A stretch of DNA of 50,701 bases, taken from the NCBI GenBank assembly GCA_030593885.1, contig JAUVGH010000014.1, positions 1-50,701 on the forward strand. Reading direction: 5' to 3'. Source of the DNA: Methanomassiliicoccales archaeon. GTDB lineage: Archaea; Thermoplasmatota; Thermoplasmata; RBG-16-68-12; SOIM01. Below, piece after piece: positions 25,075 to 33,329 of this stretch. Each line of letters starts with the position of its first letter. The first letter of the stretch is position 1. The position numbers were made by a program, and so were the translations under genes. The notes below the pieces were generated by a model. The model did no database searches and was not told the origin of the DNA. It saw only the letters and a list, made by a program, of their open reading frames with translations.

Positions 25075-26160
25075 TTAGTAATCCCATTCTTCCTGTGCAC
25101 CCCACACAACTTGCCATCCACCGACTAGATCTCCGGGTTCCGATTCCAAAGTCGTCGTCACACCCCCCCACGCTGAGTAATAATCCGCAACCACACTGAA
25201 TCCCAGCGCATCTTCTGACCCACTGACATCTGCGAAAACAAGAAATGGCATTTCCCACCCTCGTCCCCATTCACTTAGTGACCGGTTCTGCGGAGAAAGA
25301 AAGCGGAACATAGTTGCATCTTCCAAGTCTTCACATCTCAAAGTGGCATTTCCGCTTCCGGTGATTCTCAATCCGGGTCCGAATGATGTCTGAACAATCT
25401 CCCAGCTGGCATTGCCATTAGTTATCTTCATGGAATTCACCAATTCCCACACAACCAAAGATCTGTTCACTGGGATGGGCACAATCAGTTCGTAGTCTGC
25501 ACCCGACGGCATGCTCACTTGGACTTCATAATAGCCCTTCTTGGGGTTTGAGCGATCACAGTCACCGTAGGAGAAGTAAACGACGGCAAGAACTACAGCT
25601 ACAATTAGCACTGCCAGCACCTTCTGGACAATTCCACCGGGGCCGATTCTTTTAAGGGTCTTTTTCCCTTCAGTCGGTTTACCGTTAGACTCTGGTCGGC
25701 TCTTGAATTCGCTCCTTGATCTTACCAGAATCAACGTCGCCAGGATGCCAAGAACTGCGAGGATCAGGAATATGTTCGCAGGTTGGTAAACCCAGGTTTC
25801 GAGCTGGAAGATGATTCCGACTATTGTGACAGTGAGCGCCGATGATAATGCGATGTAGTACATCCTCCTGAGAAAGGAAGATATTGCTCCTGCGAGAAAG
25901 AAGACGAAGAGCCAGAAGTATGTCGTAGACTCGCAGTAGTCGAGCCAGATTCGAGCGCTCCATGCGAATTGAAGAAAAATCCAAGACGCAAACCCTAGGA
26001 TGAGGCCAGCCAAGAGAGAGATTTCGGTTGCTTTGTCCTGAGATTTGTCAGTGTCATTTGGAGACCCAGAGTTCACACGAAGGGGTAAGTTCTCTCCGCA
26101 ATTGGGGCAGGTGCCTGCACCGCCGAACACTTCTCGACCACAACTATCGCAGATCTGCAT
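25075..26160 (-). CDS. Zinc-ribbon membrane protein of unknown function
   Basis: The 361-residue protein begins with a zinc ribbon (C4-x2-C7, C18-x2-C21: CDSCGREV, TCPNCGENL). A polar linker follows, then about four membrane helices (roughly 48-68, 80-98, 101-120, 130-147), a cytoplasmic basic stretch, and a fifth helix (about 180-197). The last 165 residues are beta-rich and probably outside. GGAGG precedes the ATG. It lies directly upstream of the ubiquitin-like operon in the same direction, about 100 bp away, but has its own start signals and the next operon has its own TATA box. A link to the conjugation system is only positional. Confidence 0.6.
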   Translation of the reverse strand: MQICDSCGREVFGGAGTCPNCGENLPLRVNSGSPNDTDKSQDKATEISLLAGLILGFASWIFLQFAWSARIWLDYCESTTYFWLFVFFLAGAISSFLRRMYYIALSSALTVTIVGIIFQLETWVYQPANIFLILAVLGILATLILVRSRSEFKSRPESNGKPTEGKKTLKRIGPGGIVQKVLAVLIVAVVLAVVYFSYGDCDRSNPKKGYYEVQVSMPSGADYELIVPIPVNRSLVVWELVNSMKITNGNASWEIVQTSFGPGLRITGSGNATLRCEDLEDATMFRFLSPQNRSLSEWGRGWEMPFLVFADVSGSEDALGFSVVADYYSAWGGVTTTLESEPGDLVGGWQVVWGAQEEWDY

Positions 26161-26303
26161 TGGCCCTCCAACTTACTCTATACTTCAAGAGCCTAATCTT
26201 TCTTTCCCTGAATTGACGATGAATCCAGGACATAAGCCACCCGCAATCTTCCCAAAGCAAACGTTAAACTACCAACATCAGATTCCCCACTGGGTGAGGA
26301 GCA

Positions 26304-27131
26304 ATGAAGAACTCATTAGGCCAACTCAAGGTTGATCCGGGAGATTACGTCGCGAATCTTGACACACCCATTGGAGTCTATCTGAGGGAATTGATCTCTG
26401 GAGCACAATCTAGAAGTGACATCAAAACGAAGAAGTCAATCCACAATGAACTCGTATCTGGTCAATCGAGAAACGGCAGCTGGAACGACCTCTTCGTAGA
26501 TACAGCGAACAACCTCTGGAACCTGAGCCTTCTCGGATATGACAAGAAGGACAAGAACGTCAAGAAAGGACTGAACTGGCTTCTGTCGAATCAGACCTAC
26601 AACTACAGAGAGTACCCAGGTTTCTTCTATTCCAGCAACCGAAAGGAATCAAGTACAATGCGTGAGACTCTCTACGGAGAATTCGGACCAGGCTGCACAA
26701 TCTTCTACACAACACCATACGCGGTCCATCTGTTCCACCTGTACGGTATGGATGGAAACAAGCAGGTTCAGAAGGCAGTGGATTCCTACCTCAAGTTCTG
26801 GACCCCGGACTGGTGCGGTTCCTGGTGCACGATCAACGTTCTGCGAATGCTCATCGAGCATCCCAAGAGCGCGAACTCCAAGCGCACGGCCAACGGCATC
26901 AAGAGCCTGGCAGATATCCAGACTAAGACGGGAGCATGGAAAGGGTTCCCGTTCTACCACACGTTCCATGCTCTATCGAGATCAAAGAAGACAGTGGCAA
27001 AGATGCAAATCGAGAGAGTGCTGCCATCAATAGTCAGAAGGCAGAACAAGGATGGGAGCTGGGGACGGAGCCGTCAGGAGAACACTACATTTCTGGTGCT
27101 TGACGGGCTGAAGAACGCCGGTCTGCTGTAG
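26304..27131 (+). CDS. Prenyltransferase/squalene-cyclase-type alpha-alpha toroid protein
   Basis: The 275-residue protein shows the repeat style of the prenyltransferase and squalene oxidase superfamily: SGQSRNGSWND, GLNWLLSNQ, IQTKTGAWKGF and RRQNKDGSWGRS, with regularly spaced helices between. The acid motif of hopene cyclases (DxDD) is not seen, and the protein is half the length of a true cyclase, so catalysis is doubtful; such folds also act as binding scaffolds. GAGGAG lies before the ATG. Its last 47 bases overlap the 3' end of the convergent E1 gene. It is the only plus-strand gene inside the ubiquitin-like cluster. Confidence 0.6.
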   Translation: MKNSLGQLKVDPGDYVANLDTPIGVYLRELISGAQSRSDIKTKKSIHNELVSGQSRNGSWNDLFVDTANNLWNLSLLGYDKKDKNVKKGLNWLLSNQTYNYREYPGFFYSSNRKESSTMRETLYGEFGPGCTIFYTTPYAVHLFHLYGMDGNKQVQKAVDSYLKFWTPDWCGSWCTINVLRMLIEHPKSANSKRTANGIKSLADIQTKTGAWKGFPFYHTFHALSRSKKTVAKMQIERVLPSIVRRQNKDGSWGRSRQENTTFLVLDGLKNAGLL

Positions 27132-27930
27132 ATACCTGCTTTTCGTGCATGTGATGTGGACATTCTGGGTTCTCGTCAAGCTCCAGAACGTCCGAAACAT
27201 TCCTCATTCCATCGTAGTAGAAAACGTTCTGCACAAGATCTGCCTGCAAACCTAGCGCTATTTTGATCGACTCCCTGGTCTGGATGGCAGAAACCACGCT
27301 GGTAGTGGTGATCTCTGCGGCCAGTTTTGGCTCGTGATACGTAGTTTCCACACCCGTGCAGCTGAACCTGTCCCCCATTATCTTGAGATGTGTCTTGTTC
27401 ATCCCGCATTCCAAACAAGGGGTCTCCGGTGGGAGCACGACCTGGACCTTTCCGACGAAACCTAGAGTGGCAGCGTCCACGTATGGTATGCCGTGCATGT
27501 AGCAATGAGCGTTCAAATGGAGCCTGGTAGCGACATTGTCCAGACATCCGAGCACCAAATCAAAAGAGGGAATGAAATCATCCGGCAGGTCCTGTATCAT
27601 TTCAGATCTGTATTCGATCTCCAGGTCCTTCTCGAGCTTCCTGGCCTTCTCCACGACCACCTTCGCCTTGAGTTCTTTCTTCTCTGCGTCATCATCATCG
27701 AAGAAGAGGCACCTGTTCAGATTGGAGCGCACGACCCGGTCCATGTCGACCAGCGTGATCTTCTTGAAGCCGGCCAGTATGAGGTTCTTCACCGTCTCGT
27801 TGCCGATGGCACCGCAACCGACGACCAGGACCTTTGTGTTCTGGACCTTATCCAGATCGAACCATTCCAACCTCTTCGACCTTTCGTGCTTATCTTCATC
27901 CAAATAACCCGGCCGGAGCGTCCTCGCCAT
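27085..27930 (-). CDS. E1-like ubiquitin-activating enzyme (ThiF/Uba3-type)
   Basis: The 281-residue protein carries a complete ThiF/E1 adenylation domain: nucleotide loop GCGAIG (38-43), D62 and D64 in LVDMDRV, the E1-type SNLNRCLFF with R73, lysines in ELKAK (88, 90), and D131 in GCLDN. A zinc pair C172-x2-C175 (TPCLEC) is followed 16 residues later by C191 (FSCTG), where Uba3-type E1s hold the catalytic cysteine. The second zinc pair is C257-x2-H260 (NPECPHH) instead of CxxC. A true E1 with a cysteine half-domain activates the modifier and forms a thioester before passing it to E2. The domain order resembles Uba3 more than MoeB/ThiF. It has its own TATA box. Confidence 0.9.
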   Translation of the reverse strand: MARTLRPGYLDEDKHERSKRLEWFDLDKVQNTKVLVVGCGAIGNETVKNLILAGFKKITLVDMDRVVRSNLNRCLFFDDDDAEKKELKAKVVVEKARKLEKDLEIEYRSEMIQDLPDDFIPSFDLVLGCLDNVATRLHLNAHCYMHGIPYVDAATLGFVGKVQVVLPPETPCLECGMNKTHLKIMGDRFSCTGVETTYHEPKLAAEITTTSVVSAIQTRESIKIALGLQADLVQNVFYYDGMRNVSDVLELDENPECPHHMHEKQVSTADRRSSARQAPEM

Positions 27931-27955
27931 ACAAGAGAAGGAGCTCCCTCAGCGG

Positions 27956-27963
27956 TATTAATA
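27956..27963 (-). promoter_or_regulatory. TATA-like box of the E1 gene
   Basis: TATTAATA centred about 30 bases upstream of the ATG at 27930 predicts a nearly leaderless E1 transcript, so E1 is transcribed apart from the Ubl-E2-JAMM operon. Confidence 0.5.
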
Positions 27964-28016
27964 GGTTAACTGTAAGAGTATACTAAATGATAATCGAGAC
28001 CCCGGTTGCCTACGAC

Positions 28017-28721
28017 CTACTTGCGCTTGCGTTCGATCATTCCCATCAGCAACATGCTTCCAAGAAGCACTCTGCGGTCAAAGTCCTGCGGCAATCCAGT
28101 GCAGGTCAGATTCCAGATATCTCCGATGATCTTGAACTTCTGGTCGATCTTCGCCACTGGGACGTTGTTCAGCTCGAAGGTCATCTTCTCAGGTATCAAT
28201 TTACCGCCAGGCATGTATTTTCTGGCCATCCCTCGACCCGTCTTCTCATGTATGCCGCCAATCAGCTGGTTGTGGGCGTTGTAGACCTCCCATTCATCTC
28301 TCACGAATCCGGATTTCAGCGCCTTCCTCTTGATGAAGCCGAGAGTTGTGTTCGTCTTGGTGTCTACGACCGCGAACGTCGCCCACAGATCCAATATCTG
28401 CTGCTGCTTGATTTTGAAGAGTTCTTGCTTCATCTTCTCGTCGGTGTAAACCCGGATGTCCTCCTTCAGTCTGAACATCTTCTGTTTGGAGAAGCCTAAC
28501 ATCTTGCCCCTCTGGTCCTGGATCCAGTACTTGTTCCACACAGACAAGACCTTCTTCTTGATGCTGTATGCGTTCTGAAACCAGATGGGTGACGCGGTTG
28601 GCAGTGGAACAGGCGCGGCCACTGGTTGGGCCGCGACATACTTCTTGCAGCTGTAGCAGTACCACTTGCCGTATTTCTCAATCCACTTCAGTTGACCCTT
28701 ACATGTTGGACATACACTCAT
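28017..28721 (-). CDS. Zinc-ribbon protein with a LURP-one/scramblase-like (Tubby-fold) domain
   Basis: The 234-residue protein begins with a zinc ribbon (C4-x2-C7, C22-x2-C25: CPTCKGQL, CYSCKK). A Pro/Ala linker follows, then a domain like LURP-one-related and phospholipid-scramblase proteins: KVLSVWNKYWIQDQRGKML-type strand pairs, ATFAVVDTKTNTTLGFIKRK, EWEVYNAHNQLIGGIHE, and a hydrophobic helix near the end (LLGSMLLMGM). That fold is a beta-barrel around a buried helix. GGAGGG precedes the ATG. It is leftward and upstream of E1, about 90 bp away; function unknown. Whether zinc ribbon plus this domain is a recognised archaeal pairing was not tested. Confidence 0.6.
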   Translation of the reverse strand: MSVCPTCKGQLKWIEKYGKWYCYSCKKYVAAQPVAAPVPLPTASPIWFQNAYSIKKKVLSVWNKYWIQDQRGKMLGFSKQKMFRLKEDIRVYTDEKMKQELFKIKQQQILDLWATFAVVDTKTNTTLGFIKRKALKSGFVRDEWEVYNAHNQLIGGIHEKTGRGMARKYMPGGKLIPEKMTFELNNVPVAKIDQKFKIIGDIWNLTCTGLPQDFDRRVLLGSMLLMGMIERKRK

Positions 28722-28913
28722 TCATTACCCTCCCGTGTTCTTCTTCGAGCAATCGTTCTTGGGAAGCGTTCCCACCGGCTCGAAGTGAGAAATGAATCCC
28801 CTTACCCCCATATTATCCTTACCCCTTCCAAGACCTCCCTCGTATTGAATTCGTACGTGCTTGCCGAAAGGCGAAGGATTATTATCGTTGAGCATATTAA
28901 GAAGCCGAACCCA

Positions 28914-30032
28914 ATGCCAGAAGATTTCATCGTCACACCATGGGAAGTCACCGGGGAAGTCGATTACGACAAACTGATAGTGAAGTTCGGAACCCAAAAG
29001 GTCACCGATGAGGTTCTTCAGAGGATAGAGAAGCACGCTTCACCGCTGCATGTGATGCTCAGGAGAGGCATCTTCTATTCCCACCGTGACATGAACTGGA
29101 TAATCGATCAGCACGAGAAGGGGAACACATTCTTCATCTACACCGGCAGGGGACCGTCGGGCAGCACTCACATCGGACATCTCATGCCCTGGATCCTGTG
29201 CAAATGGCTTCAGGACCACTTCAAGAACAAGTTCTACTTCCAGTTGACGGATGACGAGAAGTTCTTGTTCGAAGAGAAGAAGACGCTTGATGAGACCAAG
29301 AAGTACGCTTACGATAATGCCCTGGACATCATCGCCCTGGGCTTCGACCCAAAGCTGTCCCACATCTTCCTGGACACCGAGTACATACACAACCTGTATC
29401 CCATAGCCGTGAAGGTGGCAAAGAAGATAACCTTCTCCACCGTCAGAGCGGTGTTCGGCTTCAACCAGAGCATGAACGTGGGTTCGATATTCTACACCAG
29501 CATGCAGGCAGCACCGGCTTTCTTGGGAAGTGTTCTGGAAGGGAGGAACGTCCCGTGCTTGATCCCGTGCGGTATCGACCAGGACCCTCATTTCAGGATC
29601 GCCAGGGACGCCGCGGAGAAACTTGGGTACTTCAAACCAGCTCTGCTACACAACAAGCTACTGCCGAGCCTTTCGGGATCGGGCAAGATGTCATCATCCA
29701 TACCTGGATCGAGCATCTCCACAACGGACACCGAGGCTGATATCAAGAAGAAGATCAACAACGCGTTCACCGGTGGCAGGGTCTCCGTGGAAGAACAGAG
29801 GAAACTGGGCGGGAATCCGGACGTTTGTGCCGTCTACAAGTACTATCTCTATATGTTCATCCCAGACGATAAGGAGCTCCAGAAGAGGTACGACGAATGC
29901 CGATCCGGGAGCATCATGTGCGGTGAGTGCAAGCAGAACCTGATATCACTGGTCTGGACCTTCCTGAAGGACCACCAGGAGAAGAGGGAGAAGGCCAAGG
30001 ACGTCCTGGAAGAGTTCATGTTGAGGGATTGA
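28914..30032 (+). CDS. trpS: Tryptophanyl-tRNA synthetase
   Basis: TrpRS charges tRNA-Trp. The ATG at 28914 gives 372 residues; upstream codons precede the GATTATTATCG element near 28876-28886 and are rejected. Class I motifs are present: HIGH as THIGH (85-89) and KMSKS as KMSSS (about 258-262). It has the archaeal-eukaryotic type (IYTGRGPSGSTHIGH). It overlaps or abuts pheS within a few bases, so the two synthetases are co-transcribed. Confidence 0.93.
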   Translation: MPEDFIVTPWEVTGEVDYDKLIVKFGTQKVTDEVLQRIEKHASPLHVMLRRGIFYSHRDMNWIIDQHEKGNTFFIYTGRGPSGSTHIGHLMPWILCKWLQDHFKNKFYFQLTDDEKFLFEEKKTLDETKKYAYDNALDIIALGFDPKLSHIFLDTEYIHNLYPIAVKVAKKITFSTVRAVFGFNQSMNVGSIFYTSMQAAPAFLGSVLEGRNVPCLIPCGIDQDPHFRIARDAAEKLGYFKPALLHNKLLPSLSGSGKMSSSIPGSSISTTDTEADIKKKINNAFTGGRVSVEEQRKLGGNPDVCAVYKYYLYMFIPDDKELQKRYDECRSGSIMCGECKQNLISLVWTFLKDHQEKREKAKDVLEEFMLRD

Positions 30033-30034
30033 GA

Positions 30035-31567
30035 TTGACGAACGTGGAGGATCTCATAGAAGAGCTCAGTTACCTTGAGAGAAAGGTACTTCTCACCCTT
30101 CAGGACATCAGGACGGCGACTCCTGAGATCATACGGAAAGAGGGCAAGTTCAAGGAGCTCGTCGAGGTGATGAATGCGTCCTCCTGGCTCAGGTCAAAGA
30201 ACCTCGTCACCATCCAAGAGAAGCCCATCAGGAAGTACACCCTGGCAAAGAAGAAGTGGGCCACCAAGAACCTTCCCGAGCGAAGGGCTCTCAAGCTTCT
30301 GAGAAAACGCCATGGGGAATTGACATTGGATGAGCTCAAGAACAGCGGAAAGGTAACCGAGAACGAGGTTCCCATCGCGATCGGGTGGATGAAGAAGAAG
30401 GGCTGGGCCACGCTGGAGAGGGATGAAGGTACGACCATAATCAAGATCACTGACAAGGGGAAGGACTCGGTTTCAACTGTTGGCAAGGATGAGGAACTGG
30501 TCAGAAAACTGGCGGACGGAGAATTGACCGAGAGGGATGTGGACCCTGTTGTAATCAAGATGCTGAAGTCCCGAAAGGATGTGGTCAAGGAGAAGGAGAT
30601 CATTCGAAGGGAGATCAGCCTCACCGACCTGGGCAGAGAAGCTTTGTCAATAGGTGTCGAACTCAAGGAAGAGGTCGCCCAGCTGACCCCTGAGCTGCTG
30701 TCATCAGGCAAGTGGAAGGACGTTCACTTCAGACGGTACGACGTAGGGACATTCGCCCCATCACTGTACGGGGGGAAGAAGCATCCGCTCAATCAGTACA
30801 TAGAGAAGATCAGGAAAGTGTTCGCAGAGATGGGTTTCACCGAGATCACCGGCAACTTCGTGGAACTGGCCTTCTGGGATTTCGACGCTCTCTTCCAGCC
30901 TCAAGACCACCCGGCGAGGGACATGCAGGACACGTTCTACACGGTCGACCCGGACACCTTCCAACTCCCTCCAGAAGAACTCGTCAACAGGATCAAGGAG
31001 ATGCACGAGAGCGGGGGAGACATAGGTTCCGACGGATGGGGGTACGACTGGGACGTCGATGAGGCCAGGCAGGCCATATTGAGAACTCACACGACCGTCA
31101 ACAGCATCAGATATCTCTCCGAGCACCCGGACCCGCCGGTCAAGACCTTCACCATCGGGCGGATATTCCGCAGGGAGACCATAACCTGGAAGCACCTGCC
31201 AGAGTTCCAGCAGGTCGAAGGCATAGTGATGGAAGAGAAGGCCAACCTGGGCATGCTCATTGGGATACTCAAAGAGTTCTACAGGAAGATGGGTTTCGAG
31301 AAGGTCAGGGTCAGACCCGCTTTCTTCCCTTACACCGAACCCAGCATGGAGGTCGAGGTGTACTTCAAGGGCGAATGGATGGAACTGGGAGGCTCGGGCA
31401 TCTTCAGACCGGAGGTCACGGAGCCCTTCGGAGTGAAGCATCCGGTACTGGCATGGGGACTTGGCCTGGAGAGGCTGGTCATGGTCAACGAGGGCATTGA
31501 CGACATCAGGGACATCTACGTCAGCGACATCGACTGGCTGAGGAACTCGAAGCTGCCTCGGTTGTAG
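30035..31567 (+). CDS. pheS: Phenylalanyl-tRNA synthetase alpha subunit
   Basis: The 510-residue protein has an archaeal N-terminal region of winged-helix-like DNA/RNA-binding modules (about 1-220), then the class II catalytic core with RIFRRETITWKHLPEF and the motif 3 GLGLERLVM. It starts just after trpS; TTG at 30035 has GAGGG seven bases upstream, and GTG at 30044 is an alternative. The beta subunit gene is not in the window; in archaea the two are often separate. Confidence 0.93.
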   Translation: MTNVEDLIEELSYLERKVLLTLQDIRTATPEIIRKEGKFKELVEVMNASSWLRSKNLVTIQEKPIRKYTLAKKKWATKNLPERRALKLLRKRHGELTLDELKNSGKVTENEVPIAIGWMKKKGWATLERDEGTTIIKITDKGKDSVSTVGKDEELVRKLADGELTERDVDPVVIKMLKSRKDVVKEKEIIRREISLTDLGREALSIGVELKEEVAQLTPELLSSGKWKDVHFRRYDVGTFAPSLYGGKKHPLNQYIEKIRKVFAEMGFTEITGNFVELAFWDFDALFQPQDHPARDMQDTFYTVDPDTFQLPPEELVNRIKEMHESGGDIGSDGWGYDWDVDEARQAILRTHTTVNSIRYLSEHPDPPVKTFTIGRIFRRETITWKHLPEFQQVEGIVMEEKANLGMLIGILKEFYRKMGFEKVRVRPAFFPYTEPSMEVEVYFKGEWMELGGSGIFRPEVTEPFGVKHPVLAWGLGLERLVMVNEGIDDIRDIYVSDIDWLRNSKLPRL

Positions 31568-31645
31568 AACGGTTATTCTCAGGGCGCGGAACCAAGAGCA
31601 AAAGTGTTATATCGAAGGTATTTTCATCTTGGCTTGAGGTTGACC

Positions 31646-32137
31646 ATGACCAACGTGGACGAGGAAATAGCCAGAGGGGAAACGTGTCTCAACAGTTTGG
31701 ATTATCAGAAAGCCTACAAGCACTTCGACAAAGCAATCAAGACCGACGGTAGTAACGCTCTCGCCTATTTTGGAATGGCGGAATCGGCAATAGGATTGCC
31801 GAAGGTCAAGAGGGAGAAGGTCGGTGACTGGTACAAGAAGGCCATCGAGCTCGATCCCAGCAATCCCCAGTACCTGGAGGCCTACGCGCTCTACTGCATG
31901 AACGACGGCCACTTCAATGAGGCCGAGAAATTCTTCAAGGATGCGGCGGACGCAGACCCGGAGAACGCCCCGTTCTACTTCACCGAGTTCGCCATCCAGT
32001 ATCACAACGTTGCGCCGGTCGTCATGGAGCAATACCTGGACGACGATACCAAGGACATGATCACGTCAAAGGCCCTCACCTACCTCTTGAAGGCAATAGA
32101 CCTCGACCCCAAAGAAGCGATGAGGTTGCTGAAGTAA
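31646..32137 (+). CDS. TPR-repeat protein
   Basis: This 163-residue protein (ATG at 31646, about 40 bases after GTTATATCG) consists of tetratricopeptide repeats: DYQKAYKHFDKAIKTDGSNALAYFG-like, WYKKAIELDPSNPQYLEAYA-like, HFNEAEKFFKDAADADPENAPFYF-like, and ALTYLLKAIDLDPKEAMRLL-like. TPR arrays bind partner proteins. It has no catalytic domain. A partner cannot be named from the context. Confidence 0.8.
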   Translation: MTNVDEEIARGETCLNSLDYQKAYKHFDKAIKTDGSNALAYFGMAESAIGLPKVKREKVGDWYKKAIELDPSNPQYLEAYALYCMNDGHFNEAEKFFKDAADADPENAPFYFTEFAIQYHNVAPVVMEQYLDDDTKDMITSKALTYLLKAIDLDPKEAMRLLK

Positions 32138-32159
32138 TCCCAGGCAATATCGAGAAGAT

Positions 32160-32324
32160 CTAAAGGACCGGTCCCTCTCTTCCGCTGGATGCTTGTCTTT
32201 GCTTGCACGGATGGCAAAGCCCTGTTTGGGGATCGTAATGCTCCCGGCAAACCAGTTTTCCACAAAAGGCACATGCATTGAGAGCGGGAGCCGAGCATAT
32301 GTGACAGCCACCGATGAGTGTCAT
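32160..32324 (-). CDS. 54-residue cross-brace-like zinc-finger protein
   Basis: The ATG at 32324 begins a protein with eight evenly placed zinc-ligand residues: C7-x2-C10, C18-x2-C21, C26-x2-H29, C37-x2-C40. The sequence includes CHICSAP, CAFCGKLVCREHY and LCHPCK. A C-C / C-C / C-H / C-C series with 7, 4 and 7-residue gaps can bind two zinc ions, like small RING, B-box or AN1 modules; the family is not recognised with confidence. A GGTTATTTGC element about 30 bases before the ATG fits a leaderless start. It is convergent with the TPR gene. It is a candidate E3-like or substrate-recruiting finger for the ubiquitin-like system 4-8 kb away, which is speculative. Confidence 0.6.
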   Translation of the reverse strand: MTLIGGCHICSAPALNACAFCGKLVCREHYDPQTGLCHPCKQRQASSGREGPVL

Positions 32325-32389
32325 CAGAACAGCCAACGGATATCTAGCAAATAACCGTTTCTATACGACGACGACCATAGTTGGGAGCG

Positions 32390-33277
32390 TCATGCCCTGA
32401 GCTCACCGAACGTGGTCACCCTCTCGGCAAAGGCGTTGTGCTTGTGGATGGATTCCTCGCTCTCGCTTCTGACCCGAACGGAGGCCTCATCCGGGAAGTC
32501 GGAGTACTTGTCCAGTACCGAGGAGAGAATCCCCCTCACGACATCCTCGACGAACTTGGGGTTCTCGTGGGCGTTCCGCACAACGGCGGCCTCGTCCTTC
32601 CGCTTCAGAATCTCATAAGTCGGACTGCTCATAGAAGCCTCGACGATGGCGATCAAGTCTTCAGCCTCGATCTCGAACCCGCTGGGCACATCCATCTGGA
32701 CGACCGTCCTGTTCCTCTGGTTATGCGTGATGATTGGCACGTTCTCGGGCTGAGACCCCATCTCCTCCCAGATGGTCTCCATGGCGCATGGACAGGCGGT
32801 CATGCCCACGACCTCCACACCGATCTCCCTCTTTGCCCCCTGTTCGTCTCCTCTCTTCGCTGTTGCGCTGGAGAACATCTTGAACCCTTCCAGGCTCTTC
32901 TTGCCTAGTGGGGTCTTTCGTTCCAAGAAGTATTCAGCCTCTATGTGGGTCTCCGAGAGAGAAGCGTACTCATGCCTCTCGAGAAGTAATTCGCATATCA
33001 CGGATGTCAGGCCTTCAATACTCTCTACCGGTTTCCTGACGCTCTCGTCCACTATCTCTCCGATCACTTCCACGTTCCTTGAGAGGTGCGAACCTTTCAT
33101 GTCCGATGGCAGGTCAACAAAAGCATCAACAACTATGACCAGAGTGACGACCTTGTCCGGCCTCTTCACAGAAACTGGCTTTCTCACGCCCGTGACACCG
33201 ACGCGTGTCAATTTGAAACGTTTCTCCGCCTTCTGGTTCTGTACGTCGGACCATGGTCCGGAACACTCCCCCGTCAT
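32390..33277 (-). CDS. mptA: GTP cyclohydrolase MptA (type IB/IV)
   Basis: MptA converts GTP to a cyclic dihydroneopterin phosphate, an early step of archaeal pterin or methanopterin-type coenzyme synthesis. The start at 33277 gives 295 residues: DVQ near residue 12 and KRFKLTRVGVTGVRKP mark the family start, MTACPCAM is the metal-binding segment, THNQRNRT follows, and the last 60 residues are typical. A CTTTTTAAGAAA element lies about 25-30 bases upstream. The YjbQ-family gene lies 52 bases upstream in the same direction. Confidence 0.9.
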   Translation of the reverse strand: MTGECSGPWSDVQNQKAEKRFKLTRVGVTGVRKPVSVKRPDKVVTLVIVVDAFVDLPSDMKGSHLSRNVEVIGEIVDESVRKPVESIEGLTSVICELLLERHEYASLSETHIEAEYFLERKTPLGKKSLEGFKMFSSATAKRGDEQGAKREIGVEVVGMTACPCAMETIWEEMGSQPENVPIITHNQRNRTVVQMDVPSGFEIEAEDLIAIVEASMSSPTYEILKRKDEAAVVRNAHENPKFVEDVVRGILSSVLDKYSDFPDEASVRVRSESEESIHKHNAFAERVTTFGELRA

Positions 33278-33329
33278 CGCCAGTCCTATCCCCTTGTTTC
33301 TTAAAAAGGTTATCTTTCCAGCGGGAAGG

